A DNA stretch of 64,000 bases from Flavobacterium aurantiibacter (lineage in GTDB: Bacteria > Bacteroidota > Bacteroidia > Flavobacteriales > Flavobacteriaceae), in assembly GCF_002251775.1 (NCBI RefSeq), contig NZ_NOXX01000215.1:31750-95749 (forward strand). The letters run 5' to 3'. The position numbers and the translations under genes were made by a program. Numbering within the stretch: position 1 is the stretch's first letter; each line of letters begins with the position of its first letter. Shown here one piece after another: positions 27,661 through 36,301 of the stretch. The notes under the pieces are model-generated. The model was not told the origin of the DNA and searched no databases. It saw only the letters and a program-made list of their open reading frames with translations.

Positions 27661-28205
27661 TACTTATCGTGTAAGGTTATCTTATTCTCTTTGCAATCTG
27701 CGATCAATTGATCGATCTTTTCTTCATTGAGGTGCTCCACGTAGAAATCGCCCAACTGCATCATTGGTGCGTATCCGCAAGCTCCTAAACACTCTACTCC
27801 GCGTACTTCAAATAAGCCATCGGCAGTAAGCTCTGCCACATTAACACCTAATTTCTTACAGGTATAATCCATTAAGTTTTCCACACCATTCAAACAGCAA
27901 GGCGAAGTTTGACAAAACTCGAACATATACTTGCCAATCGGACGCTGATTATACATGGTGTAAAAGGTCACAACTTCGTATACCTCGATAGGTTTAATAC
28001 CCAGAATTTCGGCAACTTTATCTTGAAGCGGTACACTCAACCAATTGTCGTGCGCATCCTGCACTTCGTGTAAAACAGGTAACAAAGCCGACTTGCGTTT
28101 ATCCGCCGGATAACGCGAAATCAACTCGTCGATGCGTGCTTGAAGTTCAGGTGTTATATTGATTTCTTGATGGTACTGTTTTCTTTCCATAATTTCGTTA
28201 TGCAT
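27660..28205 (-). CDS. nuoE: NADH-quinone oxidoreductase subunit E
   Basis: A thioredoxin-like [2Fe-2S] subunit (cluster N1a). Cys ligands are in CQTSPCCLNG and CLGACGYAPMM. Length is 181 residues from the ATG at 28205, which overlaps the nuoD stop by 8 bp. An alternative ATG at 28190 (MERKQYHQE) would give 176 residues, and the sequence does not decide between them. It is followed directly by the inserted MNT-HEPN pair. Confidence 0.95.
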   Translation of the reverse strand: MHNEIMERKQYHQEINITPELQARIDELISRYPADKRKSALLPVLHEVQDAHDNWLSVPLQDKVAEILGIKPIEVYEVVTFYTMYNQRPIGKYMFEFCQTSPCCLNGVENLMDYTCKKLGVNVAELTADGLFEVRGVECLGACGYAPMMQLGDFYVEHLNEEKIDQLIADCKENKITLHDK

Positions 28206-29433
28206 CTAATTCGCCAGCAATTACATTTAAGCTTGAAAGTGTTGCAATCGCATCGGATAACATTTCACCTTTCACCATATAATTAAAGGCTTGGTAGTAA
28301 ATAAAACACGGACGTCGGAAGTGTAAGCGGTAAGGTGTGCGACTTCCGTCGGTAATTAAATAAAACCCGAGTTCTCCGTTTCCGCCTTCTACTGGATGAT
28401 ATACTTCGGTAACCGGAACCGGCACTTCGCCCATTACAATTTTAAAGTGGTAGATTAAGCCTTCCATAGTGTTGTATACTTCATCTTTTGGAGGAAGGTA
28501 ATAATCGGGAACGTCGGCGTGATACGGACCTTCTGGCATTTTGTCGATAGCCTGACGGATAATTTTCAAACTTTCCCAAACTTCGGCATTACGAACACAA
28601 AAACGATCGTAAGTATCGCCTGATTTTCCAACAGGGATTTCAAAATCAAAATCTTCGTAAGAAGAATACGGCTGCATCACACGAATGTCGTAATCAACTC
28701 CAGTTGCACGTAAATTCGGACCTGTAAATCCGAAATTCATGGCGTCTTCAGCTGAAATCGCACCCACGTTGATGGTACGATCCATGAAGATTCTGTTTCG
28801 CGTAAGTAAGCTTTCAAACTCGGTCCAGATTGGTGGAAATTCTTCCAAAAGTTTCTCAATTTTTTCAAAAACTTTCGGCGACCAATCGCGTTCAAAACCA
28901 CCGATTCGGCCCATATTTGTTGTAAGACGTGCACCGCAAATCTCTTCGTAAATCTCATAAATCTTCTCGCGATACTGGAACACATATAAGAAACCTGTAA
29001 GAGCACCCGTATCAACTCCTAAAACCGAATTACAAATAATGTGGTCGGCAATACGAGCAAGTTCCATTACGATTACGCGCATGTATTGAACACGCTTCGG
29101 AACTTCAATTCCCAAAGCCTTTTCTAAAGTCATCCACCAACCCATATTGTTGATTGGCGACGAACAGTAGTTCATACGGTCGGTAAGTGGCGTAATTTGA
29201 TAAAACGGACGATTTTCTGCAATCTTTTCAAAGGCGCGGTGAATGTACCCAACCGTTCCTTCGCCCTCAATAATACGCTCGCCATCCATTAACAAAATAT
29301 TTTGAAATATTCCGTGGGTTGCTGGGTGGGTAGGTCCTAAATTGAGGATGGAAAGCTCACTGCCGTCGTCGTTTTTATGCTTTTCGATAATTGTAGCAAA
29401 ACGTTGTTCTGGTGGTAAAAGTAACTCTGACAT
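28198..29433 (-). CDS. nuoD: NADH-quinone oxidoreductase subunit D
   Basis: The 411-residue 49-kDa-type subunit that lines the quinone site. NLGPTHPATHGIFQN near the N-terminus and IGYIHRAFEKIAENRPFYQ are family blocks, and DRMNYCSSPINN follows. Separate from nuoC (not fused). It overlaps nuoE by 8 bp. Confidence 0.97.
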   Translation of the reverse strand: MSELLLPPEQRFATIIEKHKNDDGSELSILNLGPTHPATHGIFQNILLMDGERIIEGEGTVGYIHRAFEKIAENRPFYQITPLTDRMNYCSSPINNMGWWMTLEKALGIEVPKRVQYMRVIVMELARIADHIICNSVLGVDTGALTGFLYVFQYREKIYEIYEEICGARLTTNMGRIGGFERDWSPKVFEKIEKLLEEFPPIWTEFESLLTRNRIFMDRTINVGAISAEDAMNFGFTGPNLRATGVDYDIRVMQPYSSYEDFDFEIPVGKSGDTYDRFCVRNAEVWESLKIIRQAIDKMPEGPYHADVPDYYLPPKDEVYNTMEGLIYHFKIVMGEVPVPVTEVYHPVEGGNGELGFYLITDGSRTPYRLHFRRPCFIYYQAFNYMVKGEMLSDAIATLSSLNVIAGELDA

Positions 29434-29448
29434 GGTACTGCTTTTAGA

Positions 29449-29970
29449 TTAACAATTATCTGTTGTTCTTCCGAAGAAACGGTCGTCTTTATCGGTACGA
29501 CCACCATCTTCTAGTGGATATTCTTTACGAAGCGGAAACACCGTCATTTCATCCATGTTAAGGATGCGTTTCAACTGCGGGTGACCCATAAATCGGATAC
29601 CGTAAAAATCGTAGGTTTCGCGTTCTTGCCAGTTTGCACTTCGGAACAAATCAGATACCGTAGGGATTTCAGGCTGCGCACCACTCAAAAAGCATTTGAT
29701 GCGAATACGAACGTTTTCAAACCAATTGTGTATGTGATATACCACTGCAAACTGCCTGTCTTCACTAGCTTCTGGATAATGTACGCCGCACAAATCGGTT
29801 AAAAAATTAAAGTTCAATGACGGTTCACTTTTCAAAAACTGAATCACCTCTTTGATTACAGCTGGCTCAGCTTCAAAAGTTAATATGTCGTGAATTTGAT
29901 TAAAGTCGGAAACGCTGTCCCCAAACTTGGCAAGCAGCGTTTCGTGAATAAATTGGTTTTCTAAACCCAT
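29449..29970 (-). CDS. nuoC: NADH-quinone oxidoreductase subunit C
   Basis: The 173-residue 30-kDa-type subunit. The conserved stretch is RETYDFYGIRFMGHPQLKRI, with LRKEYPLE near the C-terminus. It stands 1 bp after nuoB and 15 bp before nuoD. Confidence 0.96.
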   Translation of the reverse strand: MGLENQFIHETLLAKFGDSVSDFNQIHDILTFEAEPAVIKEVIQFLKSEPSLNFNFLTDLCGVHYPEASEDRQFAVVYHIHNWFENVRIRIKCFLSGAQPEIPTVSDLFRSANWQERETYDFYGIRFMGHPQLKRILNMDEMTVFPLRKEYPLEDGGRTDKDDRFFGRTTDNC

Positions 29971-29971
29971 T

Positions 29972-30523
29972 TTATTGGATGTTGTATGAGGCTAATAATT
30001 CAGTGTACTCAGGTGAACTGCGGCGGCGTACCGACTCGCTTTTCACTAAATCTTGCAAACGCATAATCCCGTCGAGAATTTGCTCCGGACGCGGCGGACA
30101 ACCTGGCACGTAAACATCGACCGGAATTACTTTATCAATTCCTTGAAGCACGCTGTAGGTGTCGAAAATTCCGCCCGAGCACGCACAGGCTCCAACAGAT
30201 ATAACCCATTTAGGTTCTGCCATTTGTTCGTATACCTGACGCAAAATAGGCGCCATTTTTTTTGCGATAGTTCCCATTACCAGAAGCATGTCGGCCTGAC
30301 GTGGTGAAAAACTCATACGCTCCGAACCAAAACGCGCCACATCGTAATGAGACGCCATGGTAGCCATGAATTCTATACCACAACAAGAAGTTGCAAAAGG
30401 CAAAGGCCAAAGCGAATTAGCACGCGCTAACCCTACTACTGAATCGAGTTTAGTTGCAAAAAAACCTTCTCCGGCAAAGCCTTCTGGAGCAGGTGCATTG
30501 GTAATTATTTTTGAATCGCTCAT
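29972..30523 (-). CDS. nuoB: NADH-quinone oxidoreductase subunit B (cluster N2)
   Basis: A 183-residue subunit that carries the last iron-sulfur cluster before quinone. The tandem cysteines are in [10 protein letters not shown], and the other ligands are in [10 protein letters not shown] and [12 protein letters not shown]. It starts 25 bp after nuoA. Confidence 0.97.
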   Translation of the reverse strand: MSDSKIITNAPAPEGFAGEGFFATKLDSVVGLARANSLWPLPFATSCCGIEFMATMASHYDVARFGSERMSFSPRQADMLLVMGTIAKKMAPILRQVYEQMAEPKWVISVGACACSGGIFDTYSVLQGIDKVIPVDVYVPGCPPRPEQILDGIMRLQDLVKSESVRRRSSPEYTELLASYNIQ

Positions 30524-30548
30524 AGTTGTATCATCGTTACGTTAAGGA

Positions 30549-30917
30549 TTACTCCCACTCCAAACCTTTTTTCTTGATTACATAAAAGAAACCAACCAAC
30601 AACAAAGCCATAAAGATGCCCATTTTAAGGAAGCCTTCCATACCCATAGCCTTGAAATTGACCGCCCACGGATACAAGAAAATTACTTCCACATCAAACA
30701 AAACAAATAAGATGGCTACGAGAAAATACTTTACAGAGAATGGAATTCGAGCGTTTCCGATGGATTCAATTCCACACTCAAAATTCTTGTCTTTATTTTT
30801 TGAAAGCCTGCGTGGACCAAGAAAACTCGAACCCACAATGGTTAGCGCAACAAAACCGACCGCTAACAACATCTGCATCAAAATCGGAACATAATCAACC
30901 TGAGAAGATTGCATCAT
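30549..30917 (-). CDS. nuoA: NADH-quinone oxidoreductase subunit A
   Basis: A three-helix membrane subunit of 122 residues from the ATG at 30917 (MMQSSQVDYVPILMQ); the next codon, ATG at 30914, is an equal choice. The motif FECGIESIGNARIPFSVKY is diagnostic. An open frame continues upstream to 30986, but the operon promoter (-7 element at 30938-30945) lies inside that extension, so the longer start is rejected. First gene of the nuo operon. Confidence 0.95.
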   Translation of the reverse strand: MMQSSQVDYVPILMQMLLAVGFVALTIVGSSFLGPRRLSKNKDKNFECGIESIGNARIPFSVKYFLVAILFVLFDVEVIFLYPWAVNFKAMGMEGFLKMGIFMALLLVGFFYVIKKKGLEWE

Positions 30918-30937
30918 TTTGTTTAAATTTTTGCCCA

Positions 30938-30968
30938 CAAAGATAAACGGCAACGGGGATATTAACAA
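30938..30968 (-). promoter_or_regulatory. Promoter of the nuo operon
   Basis: On the minus strand TTG (30968-30966), 20 nt, then TATCTTTG (30945-30938) fits the Bacteroidetes consensus. The -7 element lies about 20 nt before the nuoA ATG. No other matching promoter was seen within the operon, so the inserted gene pairs probably depend on this one. Confidence 0.75.
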
Positions 30969-31034
30969 CCTTATTAGGTTCGACAAATATTAAAGTTGTC
31001 TATTTTTAATCATTATAAATAATATGTCCGTTTT

Positions 31035-31520
31035 TTAGTTCAGCCACCAAATCGAGGCGTTCAAAATTGCCGCAAAAGCAACCCATATCATATACGGAAT
31101 CAATAACTTAGCCGAAACGACATCGATTTTCCGAAATTGCAGGTAGGTTTCGTAAATCAACAATTCTAATAAAACAATCTCGACTAATGCCAAAAGCGGA
31201 TTTTTCAATCCGAAAAACAAAAACGACCATGCCGTATTCAAGGCGAATTGAATCCACCAAAATAAAAGTGCTTTTCTGATCACAGCCACTTCCGATTTTG
31301 TGTTGCTCCATACTCGAGCAGCAGCTATGGCCATGAAAACGTACAAAACACTCCAAACCGGCGCAAACAACCAGTTTGGCGGATTAAAAAAAGGTTTTTC
31401 TAAAAAAACAAACCAAGTTTCGATTCCCGGACGCGTTACCTGCCCGACTAAAAATCCGATTCCCAATGTAGTGGCAATCAAAGTTGCACTTTTTACTGCC
31501 AAATCTCTTCCTGTCTTCAT
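31035..31520 (-). CDS. tspO: TspO/MBR-family membrane protein
   Basis: A 161-residue protein with five membrane segments and the TspO pattern of aromatic residues: WFVFLEKPFFNPPNWLFAPVW in the first loop, then SVLYVFMAIAAARVW and ALNTAWSFLFFGL. Family members bind porphyrins and cholesterol-like ligands. Tryptophan-rich sensory proteins of this kind occur in many Flavobacteria. It is transcribed away from the mevalonate genes with only 56 bp between start codons, and after nuoA in the same direction but with its own upstream region. Confidence 0.9.
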   Translation of the reverse strand: MKTGRDLAVKSATLIATTLGIGFLVGQVTRPGIETWFVFLEKPFFNPPNWLFAPVWSVLYVFMAIAAARVWSNTKSEVAVIRKALLFWWIQFALNTAWSFLFFGLKNPLLALVEIVLLELLIYETYLQFRKIDVVSAKLLIPYMIWVAFAAILNASIWWLN

Positions 31521-31536
31521 ACGTACAAAATGAAAG

Positions 31537-31564
31537 TTGATACACGCGCTTTGTATTATCTTTG
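31537..31564 (+). promoter_or_regulatory. Promoter of the mevalonate gene cluster
   Basis: TTG (31537-31539), 17 nt, TATCTTTG (31557-31564), with the ATG of mvaD at 31577. It rules out a start at the TTG at 31562, which lies in the -7 element itself. Confidence 0.7.
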
Positions 31565-31576
31565 CGCAAAAACTTC

Positions 31577-32653
31577 ATGCAGCTTCACGAAGATTTTATC
31601 ACAAACTTAATTCCTTCCGCAAATTTTCAGCACAAATCTACGTTTAGTGCGCCAAGTAATATCGCTCTGGTTAAATATTGGGGAAAAAATCCGGATCAAA
31701 CCCCGGCAAATCCGTCGATTAGTTTCACACTGAACGACTGCAAAACCATCACTTCCGTAGAAGCAAGCTTTGCAAATCAGTTTTCATTTGATTTTTATTT
31801 CGAAGGCGAACGCAAACCAAGTTTCTTGCCTAAACTACAAACGTTTTTTGACAAGATTCTTCCCTACTGCGCGTTCTTGAACGGTTTAACACTTAAAATC
31901 GATTCCAAAAATACATTCCCACATTCGTCGGGCATTGCTTCATCGGCCTCGGCTTTGGCAGCTTTAGCTATGAATATCTGCGACATCGAACGCCAACTCA
32001 GTTCCCATCCGAACGAAGAACACTTGTTGAAAAAAGCTTCGTTTTTAGCCCGAATTGGTTCTGGCAGCGCCTGCCGAAGTATTTCTGGAAATCCGGTTAT
32101 CTGGGGAAAAAACGAAACCTTTCCAGCGGCATCCGATTTGTACGGCATCGCTTTTCCAAATACCTTACACGCGGTTTTTCACAACTTTCAAGATACTATA
32201 ATGCTTGTAGATGTTGGACAAAAAGTAGTTTCCAGCACAGCCGGGCACGCACTGATGAACAACCATCCGTTTGCCGCAAGCCGATTTGAACAAGCGCACC
32301 GAAATCTGGCAATAATTTCAAAAGCATTAGAACAAGGTGATCTCGATAAATTCATCGAAATAACCGAAAGCGAAGCGCTGACCTTACACGCGATGATGCT
32401 TACTTCAACGCCTTCATTCATCTTAATGCATGCCAATACATTACAGATTATCGAGCGGGTACGTCGCTTCCGCGAAAGCACAAAATTACCGCTTTGCTTC
32501 ACACTCGATGCCGGCGCAAATGTTCACTTACTTTATCCTGAAAGCATTAAAAGTGAAATTTTAGAATTTATTAAGGAAAATCTTGTTGAATTTTGCCAAA
32601 ATCAGCAGTACCTTTGTGATACTGTTGGCAACGGAGCACAAAAGTTGAACTAA
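31577..32653 (+). CDS. mvaD: Diphosphomevalonate decarboxylase
   Basis: A 358-residue GHMP-superfamily enzyme that converts mevalonate diphosphate to isopentenyl diphosphate with ATP. The diagnostic N-terminal block is APSNIALVKYWGKNPDQTPA, followed by NPSISFTLNDC. The phosphate-binding glycine/serine loop is PHSSGIASSASALAALA, and the C-terminal part has FTLDAGANVHLLYPE. The start at 31577 follows a good promoter by 12 bp. It is 15 bp from the mevalonate-kinase-like gene. Confidence 0.95.
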   Translation: MQLHEDFITNLIPSANFQHKSTFSAPSNIALVKYWGKNPDQTPANPSISFTLNDCKTITSVEASFANQFSFDFYFEGERKPSFLPKLQTFFDKILPYCAFLNGLTLKIDSKNTFPHSSGIASSASALAALAMNICDIERQLSSHPNEEHLLKKASFLARIGSGSACRSISGNPVIWGKNETFPAASDLYGIAFPNTLHAVFHNFQDTIMLVDVGQKVVSSTAGHALMNNHPFAASRFEQAHRNLAIISKALEQGDLDKFIEITESEALTLHAMMLTSTPSFILMHANTLQIIERVRRFRESTKLPLCFTLDAGANVHLLYPESIKSEILEFIKENLVEFCQNQQYLCDTVGNGAQKLN

Positions 32654-32668
32654 CAGGAAATCAACAAC

Positions 32669-33607
32669 ATGAAAGGACCACTTTTTTACTCTAAGATATT
32701 ACTGTTCGGAGAATACGGAATCATCAAAGATTCAAAAGGTTTATCCATTCCTTACAACTTTTACAACGGTGCGCTAAAAATAGATGGCGCTTCAACCGAA
32801 CAAGCAAAAGCATCAAACCAAAGTTTGATTCGCTTTACCAACTATTTAAAAGAACTCACTAAGCAGCAACCCGAATTGGTGCAATTCGATTTCGAAAGTC
32901 TCGACCGCGATTTACAAGCCGGCATGCACTTCGACTCGTCGATTCCACAAGGTTACGGCGTTGGAAGTAGCGGTGCGCTCGTAGCTGCCATTTACGATAA
33001 ATACGCGCTCTCTAAAATCAGCGTACTTGAAAACTTAACCCGTGAGAAACTGTTGCGATTGAAAGAGATTTTCGCAAATATGGAATCGTTCTTCCACGGA
33101 AAAAGTTCCGGACTCGATCCCGTAAATTCATATCTCAGCATTCCGATTCTCATCAATTCGAAAGATAACATCGAAGCAACCGGAATTCCGACCCAACGCC
33201 CAGAAGGCAGCGGTGCCGTTTTCCTACTCGATAGCGGAATTGTGGGCGAAACTGCGCCTATGGTTCAGATTTTTATGGAAAACCTAAAAGACAAAGGGTT
33301 CCGTAACATGCTGAAAAATCAGTTTGTAAAATATACCGATGCCTGTGTGGAAAATTTCCTAGCGGGCGACCTCAAATCGCTTTTCGAAAATACCAAACAA
33401 CTTTCTAAAGTTGCCATCAATCACTTCAAACCCATGATTCCTTCGCAATTTCACGAAATCTGGGAACGCGGTATCGAAACCAACGATTACTACTTAAAGT
33501 TGTGCGGATCTGGTGGCGGTGGTTACATCTTAGGCTTTACCCAAGATTACGAAAAAGCTGCCGAAGCTCTCAAAAACTACAAGCTCGAAGTGGTATACCG
33601 CTTCTAA
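32669..33607 (+). CDS. GHMP kinase, probable mevalonate kinase
   Basis: A 312-residue GHMP kinase. SKILLFGEYGIIKDSKGLSI is the start typical of mevalonate kinases, SIPQGYGVGSSGALVAAIYD is the ATP-binding loop, and LCGSGGGGYILGFT is the C-terminal motif. It lies between mvaD and a UbiA prenyltransferase gene, so it most likely phosphorylates mevalonate or phosphomevalonate. Both would be needed for the pathway and only one such kinase gene is present in the window. Confidence 0.88.
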   Translation: MKGPLFYSKILLFGEYGIIKDSKGLSIPYNFYNGALKIDGASTEQAKASNQSLIRFTNYLKELTKQQPELVQFDFESLDRDLQAGMHFDSSIPQGYGVGSSGALVAAIYDKYALSKISVLENLTREKLLRLKEIFANMESFFHGKSSGLDPVNSYLSIPILINSKDNIEATGIPTQRPEGSGAVFLLDSGIVGETAPMVQIFMENLKDKGFRNMLKNQFVKYTDACVENFLAGDLKSLFENTKQLSKVAINHFKPMIPSQFHEIWERGIETNDYYLKLCGSGGGGYILGFTQDYEKAAEALKNYKLEVVYRF

Positions 33608-33613
33608 AAACAC

Positions 33614-34525
33614 ATGCTTAGCCGCAAAAACAAACGCTTGCTGATGAAATGCGTCAGCTTGTTTTCGGTCGTTCGCGGCTATAATATTCCTATCATTTTC
33701 CTAGCGCAATACCTTTCGGCGATATTTATTCTTGCTGGCGATATGCGTGCGCTCCATGTACTGCTCGACCCGCTATTGCTTTGCATTGTACTCGCCTCGG
33801 CTATCACAATTGCTTCGGGATATATCATTAATAATTTCTACGATTCGCAAAAAGATTTAATAAACCGACCGCGAAAATCCTTACTCGATCGTTTGGTATC
33901 CCAAGGCACCAAATTGCGTGTGTATTTTACGCTAAATTTCATCTCAGTAGGCATCGCCTTTATCGTCTCCTGGCGCGCAGCAGCGTTTTTTAGCGTGTAC
34001 ATTTTCCTGATTTGGTTTTACTCGCATAAAGTCAAAAAGTACTTACTGGTAGGGAATTTAATGTCGACACTCCTCGCCATTTTTCCATTCTTTGCGATTT
34101 TGCTCTACTACAAAAATTTCGAACCCGTTATTTTCGGGCACGCTACTTTTTTGTGGCTGCTGCTGCTCATGCGCGAAATTGTAAAAGATTTAGAAAACCT
34201 AACGGGCGATTTAGCCAATAACTACCACACAATTGCCGTTGAATACGGCGAGTCTAAAAGCAAACAAGCATTTACAACAGCCTCGGTACTCACACTCATT
34301 CCCGTGTATTTGTTAATCGAACGTTACGATGTTGGCTACATGGATTTATACTTATACGTTTCCTTAATCGTACTCACGGTTCTAAACATACTACTCTGGA
34401 AAAAAAGCGAAAAAAGTCGCTATTTATTGGTTCACAACGGTATTAAAGCACTCATTGTAGCAGGCGTTTTCTGCATTGTACTCATCGACCCAGGCGTATT
34501 GTACCACGGTAAAAAATTGTTGTAG
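33614..34525 (+). CDS. UbiA-family prenyltransferase
   Basis: A 303-residue integral membrane enzyme with about 8-9 helices. Two Asp-rich motifs bind the prenyl diphosphate through magnesium: NNFYDSQKDLINRPRKS (about 77-93) and KDLENLTGDLANNYHTI (about 191-207). Family members attach isoprenyl chains to aromatic rings or glycerol phosphate. Placement 6 bp after a mevalonate kinase gene fits use of isoprenoid substrate. Its acceptor cannot be named; Bacteroidetes homologues are often annotated as geranylgeranylglycerol-phosphate geranylgeranyltransferase-like. Confidence 0.87.
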   Translation: MLSRKNKRLLMKCVSLFSVVRGYNIPIIFLAQYLSAIFILAGDMRALHVLLDPLLLCIVLASAITIASGYIINNFYDSQKDLINRPRKSLLDRLVSQGTKLRVYFTLNFISVGIAFIVSWRAAAFFSVYIFLIWFYSHKVKKYLLVGNLMSTLLAIFPFFAILLYYKNFEPVIFGHATFLWLLLLMREIVKDLENLTGDLANNYHTIAVEYGESKSKQAFTTASVLTLIPVYLLIERYDVGYMDLYLYVSLIVLTVLNILLWKKSEKSRYLLVHNGIKALIVAGVFCIVLIDPGVLYHGKKLL

Positions 34526-34531
34526 ATTTCG

Positions 34532-34715
34532 ATTTTTTGGGCAGCTATTCCCGCTGTTCACTGCAAGTTTTCCGTTTGCTACGCGCTCGAAAATCGCTTT
34601 GCCACGGCTTCCGCTGGTCGCCGCCGCAAAGCGTTTCTCGCAGCGCACCAACCGCAAAAGCTTTTCGTTGCCATCGGGGCTGCGGCATTCGTGCACAAAA
34701 CAACCTGCTAATTGA
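34532..34715 (+). repeat. GC-rich intergenic hairpin element, family 1, copy after ubiA-family gene
   Basis: This stretch starts about 10 bp after the prenyltransferase stop with TTTTTTGGGCAGCTATTCCC. It contains a perfect inverted repeat CGCTTTGC (34595-34602) / GCAAAGCG (34626-34633) and ends near ATCGGGGCTGCGG. It is more diverged and longer than the other family-1 copies. Reading frames inside it look like chance. Confidence 0.5.
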
Positions 34716-34726
34716 CGGGCATTGAC

Positions 34727-34734
34727 TACCTTTG
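34727..34734 (+). promoter_or_regulatory. -7 element of the pseudouridine synthase gene
   Basis: TACCTTTG lies 15 bp before the ATG. A TTG 12 bp upstream is too close for the usual spacing, so the -33 half is not clear. Confidence 0.45.
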
Positions 34735-34749
34735 CCAAAATTTTGAATT

Positions 34750-35610
34750 ATGCCGGGGAAATCAGAAAAACCGAGAAAGACAGCTACATCGAAGCCAAAA
34801 AATAAAAAAACGACTTATAAAAAAGATTACAAGCCTTCCGACAGTCGCAAGGAAATTTCTGCCGTAAAACCAGCAGCCAGACAACCTAAAAAAACGACCG
34901 CCGACGAAATTCGTCTCAACAAATACATCGCCAACAGCGGCGTGTGCTCCCGTCGAGAAGCCGATATTTACATCCAATCCGGAAACGTAAAAGTTAACGG
35001 CGAGCCCATAACCGAATTAGGTTACAAAGTAAAACCAACCGATAAAGTTGAATTCGACGGCGTAAAACTCACTCCCGAAAAGAAAGTGTACGTTTTGCTA
35101 AACAAACCAAAAAGCTTTACTACCTCAACCGACGATGCAGGCGGACAACGCAACGTAAACGAACTCATAAAATCGGCTGCAAACACTACACTTTATCCCA
35201 TTGGCCGCATGGATAAAACCACTACAGGTTTGCTGCTGTTCACCAACGATCACGACCTGATTAACAAATTCGGTTCGCCAAATCAACGTAGCTCGAAAAT
35301 CTATCAAGTTTCTCTAGATCGTAACTTGAAATTCGAAGACTTAGAACGTATCGAAAAAGGTGTTGAAATGGATGGGCATTTCCTACGTGTCGATTCTATC
35401 AGCTACATCGACGATGCGCCAAAAAGTGAAATTGGTTTACAAGTAAACTCTTCAAACCCAAAGCACGTGCGTGCCATATTCGAATCCATGAAGTACGATG
35501 TTTTAAAAATCGACCGTGTTGCTTTCGCCGGACTTACCAAGAAAAATCTCGCACGCGGTCAATGGCGCTTCCTGACTGACCAAGAAATTATCAATTTGAA
35601 GAATGTGTAA
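34750..35610 (+). CDS. RluB/RsuA-family rRNA pseudouridine synthase
   Basis: A 286-residue enzyme with a lysine-rich N-terminal tail (about 1-52), an S4 RNA-binding domain (about 53-110, RLNKYIANSGVCSRREADIY), and a catalytic domain with YPIGRMDKTTTGLLLFTND, where the Asp of GRMDKTTTG is the catalytic residue. It isomerises uridine to pseudouridine in ribosomal RNA; which position (RluB, RluE, RluF or RsuA type) cannot be told. It converges with tsaB, 22 bp apart. Confidence 0.92.
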   Translation: MPGKSEKPRKTATSKPKNKKTTYKKDYKPSDSRKEISAVKPAARQPKKTTADEIRLNKYIANSGVCSRREADIYIQSGNVKVNGEPITELGYKVKPTDKVEFDGVKLTPEKKVYVLLNKPKSFTTSTDDAGGQRNVNELIKSAANTTLYPIGRMDKTTTGLLLFTNDHDLINKFGSPNQRSSKIYQVSLDRNLKFEDLERIEKGVEMDGHFLRVDSISYIDDAPKSEIGLQVNSSNPKHVRAIFESMKYDVLKIDRVAFAGLTKKNLARGQWRFLTDQEIINLKNV

Positions 35611-35632
35611 AACGTCGCCAGACGAATGCACC

Positions 35633-36301
35633 TTACTTCCCTCCTCCGGCGATAAAATCCTTTAAGTAAAAAGGTTCAAAGTAGGCAACGTCTTCAAAGG
35701 CGCCGTCTGTGAAACGCTTATGCGCCAAGGCAAGCATGTCTTTGGCCGAAGGATACGGCAACGATTCATCAATGATAATATTTGTTCGATGGGCAAACAG
35801 CTCTTTACATTTCGTTGCGCCGTCGCCAAACAAAACTAGCGTCTCGCTGAAATTTTCAAACGAATGTTCGTCGAGAATCTTAGCCGAAACCGGTTCTATT
35901 ATTTGGTTATTCGCATCGTAAACGGCAGTGTAGACTTCCATACGGCGCGCGTCGAGCATGGGCACTTTATAACCCGAATGTAGTTGCTTGGGTGTCGCTA
36001 AAACTTCGAGCGTAGAAACCGAAATTAAAGGAATACTTAGTGCATAACACAAACCTTTCGCGGCCGCAACACCAATACGTAAACCCGTGTACGAACCTGG
36101 ACCCGCACTCACCGCCACAGCAGCCAAATCGGCAAATTTTACTCCGGCTTCGTCTAAAACGTTTTGAATAAACGTGTGTAATAACTCGGCTTGCGAGTAA
36201 TTCTCGCCTGCAAATTCTTTTGCTGCTAAAAAAGCACCGTCTTTCGATAAAGCTACCGAACAATTCTTGGTAGCCGTTTCCAAACACAAGATAAGCGCCA
36301 T
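35633..36301 (-). CDS. tsaB: tRNA threonylcarbamoyladenosine biosynthesis protein TsaB
   Basis: A 222-residue ASKHA-fold protein. ILCLETATKNCSVALSKDG at the N-terminus and SAGPGSYTGLRIGVAAAKGL are diagnostic. TsaB acts with TsaD and TsaE in forming t6A37 on ANN-reading tRNAs. Its start overlaps the HlyD gene stop by 1 bp. Confidence 0.94.
   Translation of the reverse strand: MALILCLETATKNCSVALSKDGAFLAAKEFAGENYSQAELLHTFIQNVLDEAGVKFADLAAVAVSAGPGSYTGLRIGVAAAKGLCYALSIPLISVSTLEVLATPKQLHSGYKVPMLDARRMEVYTAVYDANNQIIEPVSAKILDEHSFENFSETLVLFGDGATKCKELFAHRTNIIIDESLPYPSAKDMLALAHKRFTDGAFEDVAYFEPFYLKDFIAGGGK

Noticed and set aside
30918..30986. Longer nuoA frame starting at 30986
   Set aside because: The extension contains the promoter (-7 at 30945-30938), and nuoA proteins begin at the MMQSSQ position.
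34476..34725. Overlapping frames in the family-1 repeat after the prenyltransferase gene
   Set aside because: GC-rich, low-complexity repeat; no homology and competing frames on both strands.
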